A stretch of 64,000 nt of DNA from Myxococcales bacterium (lineage in GTDB: Bacteria > Myxococcota_A > Polyangia > Haliangiales > Haliangiaceae). The stretch is taken from NCBI GenBank assembly GCA_028287135.1, contig JAQBQE010000057.1, forward strand, positions 1-64,000. Direction: 5' to 3'. Shown here piece by piece: positions 23,722 to 32,763 of this stretch (its first letter is position 1; every line of letters begins with the position of its first letter). Both the position numbers and the translations under genes were made by a program. Under the pieces are notes generated by a model. It searched no databases. It was not told the DNA's origin and was given only the letters and a program-made list of their open reading frames with translations.

Positions 23722-24219
23722 CTACATGCCCGCGAGGAACAGCCAGCGGCGGCCGTCCCATTCGAGCATGAGCTGGTTCTGGTCGCGCTTGTCAGGGCGG
23801 CTCGGCTTGCCGAGGACGTTCTGGATCGTGAAGCTCGCGTCGATCAGGACGTCGACGGTGGCCTTGCAGCCCGGCTGGAGGTCGCCCTTGCACTCCTGCG
23901 AGACGCCCATGTACCGCAGCGAGTAGCGGATCTCGGTCGCGGCCTTGAGCCGGTTCGCGAGCACGGTGCGCAGGCCTTCAAAGCCGTAGTCGTCGCTGCC
24001 GGACGGGGTACCGCTGTCTTCCCAGTACTGGCGGTGCGCCATCACCATCAGCGCTTCGGCGTCCGCGCGCTCGACGGCGAGCCGATACTCCTCGACCGCG
24101 TCGAGGACCGACTTGTTGTTGTTGCTGTACGGAACGCGCGTTCCGGCGACGTAGGTGGCTTTGGCCGCGCAGCCAGCGATCGAGCTCGTGATCGCAGCGA
24201 TGAGGAACAACCGGTTCAT
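23722..24219 (-). CDS. Lipoprotein with NTF2-like fold
   Basis: A 165-residue lipoprotein with signal and lipobox (FLIAAITSSIAGC). The mature part has the helix then strand pattern of NTF2-like proteins (VLDAVEEYRLAVERADAEAL, later KATVDVLIDASFTIQ and LMLEWDGRRWLFLAG). Convergent with and adjacent to the metallopeptidase. The start at 24219 avoids a ten-residue leader. Function is unknown. Confidence 0.68.
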   Translation of the reverse strand: MNRLFLIAAITSSIAGCAAKATYVAGTRVPYSNNNKSVLDAVEEYRLAVERADAEALMVMAHRQYWEDSGTPSGSDDYGFEGLRTVLANRLKAATEIRYSLRYMGVSQECKGDLQPGCKATVDVLIDASFTIQNVLGKPSRPDKRDQNQLMLEWDGRRWLFLAGM

Positions 24220-24264
24220 GCAGGCAAGCGTGGCGTTTTCAAGAAGCACGCCAGCGGGTGAAAC

Positions 24265-25239
24265 CTACAACACCGAGGAAAGTTGGCCAAGTACGGGACC
24301 CCGCCAAGCTTCACTACGCGCCAGAAAGGCACGGAAGTCCTTGTCGGGGTTCGACACCCTTGCCAAATAGACATCGGTGATGCGGGTGATCGTGAACCGC
24401 GCCGCGGCCGCCCGGACTTCTATAGGTAGCGCCTCGCGGTCGCCCGCCGTCAGCGGCCGGACGCTGCCGTAGCCCGCGAGAAGCGCGGTCACGAGGTCGA
24501 TCCGCGGCCCGTCGGTCCAGCACCAGTCATTGATGCAGACGGCGAGGTCGTACGCGAGGCTGCCGCCCGAAGCCTGTTCGAAGTCGAGGATCGCGGTGAC
24601 CTCCCCGCCCTCCCACAGGACGTTGTCGCGGAACAGATCCCCATGGATGATCCCCTGGGTCGCGCGCCGGCGGACGGCGGACGCCTCGGCCAGGGTCGCG
24701 AGCTCCTCGCCGAGCACCGCGATCGCAGGGGCGAGCACCGGATCGACGTGACGCTGGAACCGCTCGAACCGGGTCACCAGGTGGTCGTGGTCGTAGATGC
24801 TGCCGCGCCGCCACGATGTCGGCAGCTCGAGCCCGGCCAGGTGGAGCCGCGCGAGCGCAGCGCCGAGCTTGCTCGCGATCTCGGGGGTCACATCGGCGGC
24901 CCCGACATGGCGGCCCGCGCGCCACGGGAACACGCTGATCCACTTGCTGTGCGCACCGAGGAGCGGCGCGTAGGGCCGACCATCGCGCGCGACGACCGGT
25001 GGTGGCGTGGTCACCCCGCCCTCCGCGAGTGCGGCGACCAGGCGCGATTCCCATGCGACGTCGACCTCGGCCTTGCCCTCGTTGACGCGGACGAACCAGC
25101 GGCCGCGATCGGTATCGAGCGCGTAGTTCGAGTTGATCGTGCCGGCAGCGATCGAGGTGAACGCTGCGACCTCGCCGAGGTCGAACGCCTCGGCCACGTG
25201 GGTCAGCTCGTCGGTTCCGAGCTGCGTGAACACGGCCAC
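24265..25239 (-). CDS. thrB: Homoserine kinase (APH-fold, ThrB type II)
   Basis: A 324-residue cytoplasmic kinase that phosphorylates L-homoserine in threonine synthesis. It belongs to the aminoglycoside-phosphotransferase-fold class of ThrB, not the GHMP class. The early motif FTSIAAGTINSNYAL, the catalytic loop GIIHGDLFRDNVLW and the metal site AILDFEQASGG are all visible. Its length is usual for the class. No other threonine-pathway gene is adjacent. The gene is divergent from the sigma factor. Confidence 0.88.
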   Translation of the reverse strand: MAVFTQLGTDELTHVAEAFDLGEVAAFTSIAAGTINSNYALDTDRGRWFVRVNEGKAEVDVAWESRLVAALAEGGVTTPPPVVARDGRPYAPLLGAHSKWISVFPWRAGRHVGAADVTPEIASKLGAALARLHLAGLELPTSWRRGSIYDHDHLVTRFERFQRHVDPVLAPAIAVLGEELATLAEASAVRRRATQGIIHGDLFRDNVLWEGGEVTAILDFEQASGGSLAYDLAVCINDWCWTDGPRIDLVTALLAGYGSVRPLTAGDREALPIEVRAAAARFTITRITDVYLARVSNPDKDFRAFLARSEAWRGPVLGQLSSVL

Positions 25240-25258
25240 GCACCGAACCTAGCAGCAA

Positions 25259-25975
25259 ATGCGGTACGTTCGAAGCGTGGATCCGACGGAGCGTGGGCGA
25301 CTGGTCGAGGCTCACCTCGATCTCTCGCAGAAGGCGGCCCGGATGATCTTTCCCCGCGTGCGCCAGTACATCGAGTTCGACGAGCTCGTCGCACTCGGGA
25401 ACACGGGGCTCGCCGAGGCCGCATCGAGGTTCGATCCCACGCGCGGCGTTCCGTTCGGCGCGTTCGCCTGGTACCGCGTGCACGGCGCGGTGATCGACGG
25501 GCTGCGCAAGGCGACCGCGTTGCCGGCGCGCGTGTGGGCACAGCTCGTCGCCCTGCGCGCCGCGAGCGACTACCTCGAGCATCGCGGGGAGCGCGATCAA
25601 GGCGCGGCCCAGACCGGGGTCTCGCCGCCGAGCGGTGCCGATGCGCTCGCCGCGGCTAAGAGCGCGCTGTCGGCGATCCGCACGATGTACATGACGTCGC
25701 TCGAGACCCTGCGCGAAGGCGGGTTCGATCCGGCGAGCGAAACCACCGATCCATCGCACGCGATCGACACCGGCCGGATGTCGAAGCGGCTGCGCCAGGC
25801 GATCGCGGAGCTGCCCGAGCGCGAGCGCGCGCTCATGACCAAACACTACTGGGAGGGCAAGAACCTGCTCGAGGCCGGCGCGGAGCTCGGGATCTCGAAG
25901 TCGTGGGCAAGCCGGCTCCACGCGCAGGCCGTCGATCGGATACGCGCGATCGTCGACGCCGAAGACCGCCGCTGA
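25259..25975 (+). CDS. FliA/WhiG-type sigma-70 factor
   Basis: A 238-residue sigma factor. Region 2 includes YIEFDELVALGNTGLAEAAS, RFDPTRGVPFGAFAWYRVHG and AVIDGLRK, typical of group 3 sigma factors. Region 4 ends with ELPERERALMTKHYWEGKNL and an HTH (EAGAELGISKSWASRLHAQA). A GTG at 25277 is an alternative start. The linker around residues 110-165 is long. It directs RNA polymerase to a specialised promoter set; no flagellar genes are nearby, so the regulon is unknown. Confidence 0.85.
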   Translation: MRYVRSVDPTERGRLVEAHLDLSQKAARMIFPRVRQYIEFDELVALGNTGLAEAASRFDPTRGVPFGAFAWYRVHGAVIDGLRKATALPARVWAQLVALRAASDYLEHRGERDQGAAQTGVSPPSGADALAAAKSALSAIRTMYMTSLETLREGGFDPASETTDPSHAIDTGRMSKRLRQAIAELPERERALMTKHYWEGKNLLEAGAELGISKSWASRLHAQAVDRIRAIVDAEDRR

Positions 25976-26023
25976 GTGCGCGGCCACGCGAATAGCGCCC
26001 GACCGACCGACGTACTACCGGGG

Positions 26024-26515
26024 ATGGCCCGGTGCACGCCCCCTGTCCTCCTGCTCGTACTCGCCGCGTGCGGTGGCAGCGCTCCACGCCCGGCCGCACC
26101 CGAGCCCGTTCTGACCTCGACCGCGGCGCCGGCACCGCCTGCGAGCGCACCATCCGTACGGCGGGTCGAGCGCGGCGATCTCGCGACGCTCGGGCTCGTA
26201 CACCTTCCGCAGCTCGACGCGACGGGCGAGTGGAGCGGGTTCTCAGGAACGAGTGCGCAGGTCTCGGTCGACGACGACGGGCGAACGCTGCGAATCTTGG
26301 TCGGCGGTGTGCCGGTGTTCAACTCGCTCGCGCCGTGGTTCACCGATCCGATGCCCGACATGCAGCGCACCCACCCGCATGGCGCGTGCTCCGACGAGGG
26401 TGTCGAGATCATGGCGGCGTGGGTCGTACCGGACCAGCGTCGCGCGCTGCTGCTCGCGCAGGTCGACTTCCCGCCGTGTGCGGTCGAGGACGGGCTGTAC
26501 TTGATCGCCTGGTGA
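26024..26515 (+). CDS. Lipoprotein of unknown function
   Basis: A 163-residue lipoprotein with signal and lipobox (PPVLLLVLAACGG), a Pro/Ala linker, and a compact domain of about 100 residues containing VSVDDDGRTLRILVGG and two cysteines (GACSD, FPPCAV). Start ATG 26024 is chosen from the signal peptide. No family is recognised. Confidence 0.65.
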   Translation: MARCTPPVLLLVLAACGGSAPRPAAPEPVLTSTAAPAPPASAPSVRRVERGDLATLGLVHLPQLDATGEWSGFSGTSAQVSVDDDGRTLRILVGGVPVFNSLAPWFTDPMPDMQRTHPHGACSDEGVEIMAAWVVPDQRRALLLAQVDFPPCAVEDGLYLIAW

Positions 26516-26518
26516 TCG

Positions 26519-27652
<1,134 letters not shown>

Positions 27653-27716
27653 GGCGCGCATCCTGGCACGACCTCGGCGCGCTCGGTATCGGGTCAGCGC
27701 TGATCCGAGACCGTGA

Positions 27717-29330
27717 TCACGGCGCGGCGGCCGGCGCGACCCGATCGCTTGGCGGGTCCTGTCGTGCACTCACGTGCCCACCACCGGCGCTCTTCATGAT
27801 CGCGATCGCGATGATCAGGCAGATCAGCGCACCGCCTGCCCACATCACTCGCCGCTGCAGCCGGTACGCCTGTTCCGGCGTGTAGCCGAGCGCCACCGGG
27901 TTCGCAGTCGCCGGCCATGCGACGGGCTCGGGCCTGGCGAGGCCGGTTGGATCGAGCTTGCCGATCATGACGCTCGGCAGCGGCGTCGCATCGAGCCGGC
28001 GGAGCCCCATTGGCGTGACGATCACGGTCCGCGTGCTCGCGTCGGCCGCGGTCATCGGCATCCCCGGCGGTGGCGTCATCGTGCGTGGCGTGATCGTGCG
28101 CGGCAGCGCCGGTGGGACGCTGTCGCGGACCTGCGGCTTGCTCGCGCGCATGGGATCGATCTGCGGATCGATCATGCCGGCGACCGCCCGCAAGGTCTCG
28201 GGCTCCTCGAGGTCGTCGAGCTCGTCGTCGTCCTCGTCGTCGTCCTCCTGCTGTTCCAGCGCGGCGAAGTCGAGCGCCTCGATGAACTCGCTCTCGCTGA
28301 TCGGGGTCGTGACATCGCCAGCGTCCGCGATCTCCTTGGTCAGGTGCTCGGACAGCACGACGCCGGCGGCCTGCGCCTGGTGCCACGACGCGATCTCGTG
28401 ACGGAACAGCTCTGCCATGTAGTTGCCGAGCGTGGTCGACGACTGCATCAGCTGGAGCTGCCGGACGAGATCCTCGAGCTCGAGCGCCAGCTCCTGCGCC
28501 GTCTGGTAGCGCGTCGCTAGATCCTGGGACAGCGCGCGCAGCACGATGCGCTCGAGCTCCCTGGGACACTCGGCGTTGACCTCGGTCGGCTTGCGCGGCG
28601 GCTGGTTGATGATCAGCTGCAGCGTCGCGAGATCGTTCTCGCCGCGGAACAGCCGGGTCGTCGTGATCATCTCCCACAGCACGATCCCGAGCGAGAAGAT
28701 GTCGCTGCGGCGATCGATCGACGCGCCCTTCGCCTGCTCGGGCGACATGTACGAGATCTTTCCCTTGAGCGTGCCGGTGCGCGTCTTGATCGTGCTGCGC
28801 GACGTCTTCGCGACGCCGAAGTCGAGCAGCTTCACCGCGCCCTCGTACGACACGATGATGTTCGACGGCGAGACGTCGCGGTGGACGATGTCCATCAGCG
28901 AGCCATCCGGGCGCCGCTTCTCGTGGGCAAAGTGCAGCGCTGCGGCGACCTGACTCGCGATGTGGATCGCGTGGACGATCGGCACCTTCTCGCGGAGCCG
29001 CCACGTGCGATGCAGGATCGTCCGCACGTCCTGGCCATGGAGGAACTCCATCGCAAAGAACGACTCACCGCGGTCCTGCCCGATGTCGAAGACCTGGACG
29101 ATGTTCTTGTGGTTCAGCCCGGCGGCGAGCGTGGCCTCATCGAGGAACAGCTGGATGTAGCGCGGGTTCGCCGCGAACTTCGGCAGGATCTTCTTGAGGA
29201 CGACGAGCCGCTCGAACGTATGCGTGGTCGTACGCGCGAGAAACAGGTCCGCCATGCCGCCCCGGGCAAGCTTGCGAACGATCTCGTACGACCCCAGATG
29301 GGTCGGCGCCGCCTCCTCCGGCTTCCACAC
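27717..29330 (-). CDS. Ser/Thr protein kinase with C-terminal membrane anchor
   Basis: A 537-residue PknB-like kinase. The glycine loop (LARGGMADLFLA, 21-32) is followed by catalytic Lys about 46, HRDVSPSN (150-157), DFGVAK (170-175) and SYMSPEQA (193-200). An acidic run follows near 350-380. A single transmembrane helix (MWAGGALICLIIAIAIM) lies near residues 490-510, with a short extracytoplasmic Pro/Ala tail. All catalytic residues are intact. It is transcribed away from the small gene at 29445. Confidence 0.92.
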   Translation of the reverse strand: MWKPEEAAPTHLGSYEIVRKLARGGMADLFLARTTTHTFERLVVLKKILPKFAANPRYIQLFLDEATLAAGLNHKNIVQVFDIGQDRGESFFAMEFLHGQDVRTILHRTWRLREKVPIVHAIHIASQVAAALHFAHEKRRPDGSLMDIVHRDVSPSNIIVSYEGAVKLLDFGVAKTSRSTIKTRTGTLKGKISYMSPEQAKGASIDRRSDIFSLGIVLWEMITTTRLFRGENDLATLQLIINQPPRKPTEVNAECPRELERIVLRALSQDLATRYQTAQELALELEDLVRQLQLMQSSTTLGNYMAELFRHEIASWHQAQAAGVVLSEHLTKEIADAGDVTTPISESEFIEALDFAALEQQEDDDEDDDELDDLEEPETLRAVAGMIDPQIDPMRASKPQVRDSVPPALPRTITPRTMTPPPGMPMTAADASTRTVIVTPMGLRRLDATPLPSVMIGKLDPTGLARPEPVAWPATANPVALGYTPEQAYRLQRRVMWAGGALICLIIAIAIMKSAGGGHVSARQDPPSDRVAPAAAP

Positions 29331-29444
29331 GCGGGTCGACTATACGCTGTTTGCCCACCGGGCTTCGATTGCGCGGAGGATGCAGAACGCTGCATCTGTA
29401 GCTGAAAATTTGCAGCATCGATCTGCGGGTGTGAGTGTGCCTCC

Positions 29445-29645
29445 ATGGGCGAGACGCTATTCACCAGCACGTACACGCCGGATCCGAAGAACGCGCTCGA
29501 CGTCTTGGCCTTCGTGCTGACGCCGATCCAGGCGTTCGCCAGCGATCCGGACGAGCTCGAGGCCGTGGCCGAGCTCCTCGGAGCGGCCAAGGAAGAAGCG
29601 ATCGAGCGCTGGCAGTCGCTGCAGTCCGAAGCGCTGCGCCAGTAG
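29445..29645 (+). CDS. Small hypothetical protein (66 aa)
   Basis: A 66-residue protein with ALDVLAFVLTPIQAFASDPD and a charged helix (ELEAVAELLGAAKEEAIERW). Codon use fits the backbone. It lies between the kinase and the tail-tube-like gene, ending 3 bp before the convergent tail gene stop. No family is recognised. Confidence 0.6.
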   Translation: MGETLFTSTYTPDPKNALDVLAFVLTPIQAFASDPDELEAVAELLGAAKEEAIERWQSLQSEALRQ

Positions 29646-29648
29646 CGA

Positions 29649-30578
29649 CTACGGCCGCGCGGCGGCGTATGCGAACGTCATCTTCTCGGTGAACAGGTCG
29701 ATCTTGACCTGCTTGATCTCCTCGCTCGTCGCGTCGCCCTTGTCGGGCTGGACGTTGAGGATGTCGGCCTCGAAGAACTCGAGGGTGAACAGGGGCTTCA
29801 GCTCCTGGTCATAGGTCTGGATCGTGCCGGCCTTCTGGGCGCCGTGGCCACGAACCTCGCCCTTGATCCCGCGCTTGGCGAAGTGCTCGAAGAACGGATC
29901 GGCATCTGCCTCGGGCACGTAGAACGACAGCGTCGGGAAGTCGATCTGGCTCGGCGTCTTGGTCGGGTGGCGCTGGCCGCCCGAGTGATACTCGAGGACG
30001 TTCTGCTTGATCGTGAACGCGTCGACCTTGGTCACGCGGCGGCACGCCTGCTCGAAGCCGTCGAGCGAGAACCGGAAGTTGCACGAGGTCCACAGCTTCT
30101 GGGCCTGCATGCCGTGGTTCTGCTGGAGGACGGCCTCGCTGCCCTTCTTGAACAGGATCTCCTCGACCGCCAGCGCGACCGTCATGTACGCGGCGCTCTT
30201 GTCCTGACCGTCGAGCTTGGGGAACGTCAGCTCCTTGATCATGGCGTTCGTGAACTCGCGGCGCGCCCGCTCCTTGTAATAGAAGTCGGCGGCGACGATC
30301 GCGCCGTTCTTGCGCTCCGCGATGCCGACGAAGAAGTTCTCGATCCACTCGTAGAACGGCAGCGACATCGCCATTCCGACCTGGACCTTGATGTCCTCGA
30401 ACTTGGGCTTACCGAGCGAGCGCCACTTATCGTAGTTGGCGCCGTTCTGGTACGTCATGACGTCGGCCTTGACGCCACCGCCCTCGATCGAGCGGAACAG
30501 CCCGACGTCCTTCTTGCCATCGAGCTCCAGCGCGAAGTGCGCTGCAGCATAGGTTCGGGGCTGTTGGTTAGCAGGCAT
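29649..30578 (-). CDS. Phage tail-tube-like protein with two tube domains (orphan)
   Basis: A 309-residue protein. Residues 10-150 match the T4 gp19-like tail-tube family used by contractile phages, eCIS and related particles (HFALELDGKKDVGLFRSIEG, GMAMSLPFYEWIENFF, DGQDKSAAYMTVALAVEEI). Residues 165-305 look like a second, diverged copy (CNFRFSLDGFEQACRRVTKV, LFTEKMTFAYA at the end). Single-domain family members are about 150 residues, so this is a tandem duplication. No sheath, baseplate, spike or AAA ATPase gene is nearby. It may be a co-opted or remotely encoded tube subunit. Confidence 0.75.
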   Translation of the reverse strand: MPANQQPRTYAAAHFALELDGKKDVGLFRSIEGGGVKADVMTYQNGANYDKWRSLGKPKFEDIKVQVGMAMSLPFYEWIENFFVGIAERKNGAIVAADFYYKERARREFTNAMIKELTFPKLDGQDKSAAYMTVALAVEEILFKKGSEAVLQQNHGMQAQKLWTSCNFRFSLDGFEQACRRVTKVDAFTIKQNVLEYHSGGQRHPTKTPSQIDFPTLSFYVPEADADPFFEHFAKRGIKGEVRGHGAQKAGTIQTYDQELKPLFTLEFFEADILNVQPDKGDATSEEIKQVKIDLFTEKMTFAYAAARP

Positions 30579-30711
30579 GCGTCCCTTGCCGATTGTACAT
30601 CAGGCGAAACCGACGTCCGCGCGTGCGGCGAGGTGTCGGGTCCGGACATGCTACGGTTGACCGGCGCGGGGCCTTCCTAGCTGTGAATCATTACGGTGGC
30701 TTCGCGCAGCC

Positions 30712-31398
30712 ATGCCCGATCCGTCTCCGACCAGCGTAAGCCCGCGTCCTCGTGGGGAAATCCACGTGATTCCAGCGCGATGGGGGTTCGTCAAAGGGCT
30801 CCTGACCGGGGCGGCGATCGAGATTCCGGTGCTCGCAGGTACCGTCTGGGCCCTGTCCCGGTTCGGTGTAGGAGATCCCGACGCGGGGCTGATGCGGATC
30901 ATCCGGCTGACCACCGTGTTCGCCGGCATCGCCGCCCTGCTGACCGCCGGGGGCATCGGCCGGCTGGCTGCCCACGCCTCGGCGATCGGCGGCCGACGTC
31001 GCGCCGTCCTGGTCTCGGCGCGTGCGCACGCGGTCGCGAGCGCAGGCCTCGTCATGATCGCGACGATTCCCCACGGTCATCTACCGGACTCGTCGTGGGC
31101 GTGGTTGCCGATGCCGCTCGCGGGGCTGGTCGCGGGAGCGCTGTGCGGCACGCTGATCGGCGCGGTCTGCGGCGGCCAGGCACCGGTCGGGTTCGCGGAG
31201 GTCTGGTCGATCGCGCGCAAGCCGGGCGATGCGATCCGTCAGCTGCTCAGCCCCGATGACATCGTCAAGCTCGGCTCCGCGCTGCGCACGCGGACGACGA
31301 CGCTGTTCGAGGGCATCTTCGAGCCCGCGCCTCTGCCGCCGAAAACGGCGGAGCCGCCGCCGCCGGCAGAGCCGGTCCCGACGCCGAAGGATCCGTGA
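30712..31398 (+). CDS. Integral membrane protein
   Basis: A 228-residue protein with four hydrophobic helices (GLLTGAAIEIPVLAGTVWAL, LTTVFAGIAALLTAGGIG, AVASAGLVMIATIPHG, PLAGLVAGALCGTLIGAVCGG) and a Pro-rich cytoplasmic tail. Its stop overlaps the start of the M50-like gene (GTGA), suggesting that the two act together. No family is recognised. Confidence 0.68.
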   Translation: MPDPSPTSVSPRPRGEIHVIPARWGFVKGLLTGAAIEIPVLAGTVWALSRFGVGDPDAGLMRIIRLTTVFAGIAALLTAGGIGRLAAHASAIGGRRRAVLVSARAHAVASAGLVMIATIPHGHLPDSSWAWLPMPLAGLVAGALCGTLIGAVCGGQAPVGFAEVWSIARKPGDAIRQLLSPDDIVKLGSALRTRTTTLFEGIFEPAPLPPKTAEPPPPAEPVPTPKDP

Positions 31399-32255
31399 CG
31401 CGCCCTGAACCTCGCGAGATGCGGACGCTCGCGTTCGCACTGCTTGCCTCGCTGCTCCTGTGGAACCTGCCGATCGGTGGGCTCGTCCTCTATCCGTTCA
31501 AGCTGCTCGCGACCTGGCTGCACGAGCTCTCGCACGGGCTCGCGATGATGGCGACCGGCGCCGGCTTTGACTACGTCCTCGTCTACCGCGACACCAGCGG
31601 GCTCGCGTACGCGAAGTCGAGCGTCGGTCCGTTCGGCACCGCGATCATCGCGGCCGCTGGCTACATGGGAACGCCGGTGTGGGGCGCGGTGCTGATCGTC
31701 GTGACGCCGACCGCACGTGCGGCGCGCCGCGCGCTGTTCATCCTCGCGGGCCTGCTCGTGTTCTCGAGCTTCTTCATCGTCGCCGCGCGGCCGGATGATT
31801 CGTTCGGGCCGTGGGCGATCGGTGGCATCGGTGGCGGCGTCGCGCTGTGCGGCATGCTGCCGGCGCGCTGGCGGATCGCGACCGCGCACTTCCTCGCGGC
31901 GCAGTCGTGCGTCAACGCGCTGCTCGATATCCGCGTGCTGCTGCGGCCGTCGCAGGTCGTCGACGGTCAGTTCGCCGGGATGTCGGACGCCGGCAACATG
32001 GCGATGTCGACGTTTGGAACGACCGAGGAGTGGGCGGTGTGGACGTGGGCCGGAATCTGGCTCGCGTGGTCGCTCGTGGTGCTGTTCGTCGCGCTCCGGT
32101 TCAATGGATCGCCTGCGTCGGCGAGCGCAGCGACGTCCGATCCGGCCACGGCTTCACCTCGAGGTGAAAGTGATCGTGATGAGCGTCGTCATAGTCCGGA
32201 GACAGCACCAGGTGAAACAGCCCCGAGCGGACCAGCTGACACTGCAGGACCTTGA
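31395..32255 (+). CDS. M50B-like membrane metalloprotease
   Basis: A 286-residue product from GTG 31395 overlapping the previous stop. HELSH near residues 43-47 within a hydrophobic helix is the zinc site of M50-type (site-2/SpoIVFB-like) proteases. Several further helices follow up to residue 235. The last 50 residues are a low-complexity hydrophilic tail whose DNA is antisense to the end of the peptidase gene at 32101. The second, membrane-embedded metal motif of M50 proteins is not obvious, so activity is uncertain. Confidence 0.7.
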   Translation: MTRPEPREMRTLAFALLASLLLWNLPIGGLVLYPFKLLATWLHELSHGLAMMATGAGFDYVLVYRDTSGLAYAKSSVGPFGTAIIAAAGYMGTPVWGAVLIVVTPTARAARRALFILAGLLVFSSFFIVAARPDDSFGPWAIGGIGGGVALCGMLPARWRIATAHFLAAQSCVNALLDIRVLLRPSQVVDGQFAGMSDAGNMAMSTFGTTEEWAVWTWAGIWLAWSLVVLFVALRFNGSPASASAATSDPATASPRGESDRDERRHSPETAPGETAPSGPADTAGP

Positions 32256-32715
32256 GCACCGCCCCGCCTTGCGTCAGCGGGAGCCCGACGCAATCGACGT
32301 CATCGCCCAGCCCCTGCTCGTAGTCGCGATCCATCCGCACACTGCCGAGCTCGGGGCCGGTGAACGTGTGGACATCGATCGCGAGCCCGTAGCTGTGCTT
32401 GCTCGGTCGGTTCGTGCCGCGCACGTTGCGCCGTGAGTACGCCGAGGAATACGTGACCTGCTCGATGCCGAGGTCCGTCAGGTAGCGACCAGCCTCGTCG
32501 AGCGACACCGCGAGCGAGCAATCGATCACGAGGGACTGCCCGTCCGCGTGCAGCATGACGCCACCCAGCGGGCCGGTGATCTCGACGCCGTTCTTGATCC
32601 CGCTCCGCGTGGCCTTCTTCCACCGGATGCCACGGGCATCGAGCTCGTCGGTGCACGGGTCGGCCGCCGCCGACGCGGTCAGCGCGACCAGGATCACGAG
32701 GGCGAGCGCGCGCAT
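32101..32715 (-). CDS. Extensin-like / D-Ala-D-Ala carboxypeptidase-type secreted protein
   Basis: A 204-residue protein with a Sec signal (ALALVILVALTASAAA). The mature domain has SYGLAIDVHTF and DDAHHDHFHLEV, the paired zinc-site motifs of extensin-like and VanY/LAS-type peptidases (SxHxxxxAxD and HxH). Cys residues could form disulphides. It is expected to act on peptidoglycan in the periplasm. The end of the gene overlaps the M50-like gene on the other strand by 155 bp. Confidence 0.8.
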   Translation of the reverse strand: MRALALVILVALTASAAADPCTDELDARGIRWKKATRSGIKNGVEITGPLGGVMLHADGQSLVIDCSLAVSLDEAGRYLTDLGIEQVTYSSAYSRRNVRGTNRPSKHSYGLAIDVHTFTGPELGSVRMDRDYEQGLGDDVDCVGLPLTQGGAVLKVLQCQLVRSGLFHLVLSPDYDDAHHDHFHLEVKPWPDRTSLRSPTQAIH

Positions 32716-32763
32716 CGGCTCGAGCCTAGCGAACGCGCGCGCCGGCGGGCAAGTTCTCCGAGC

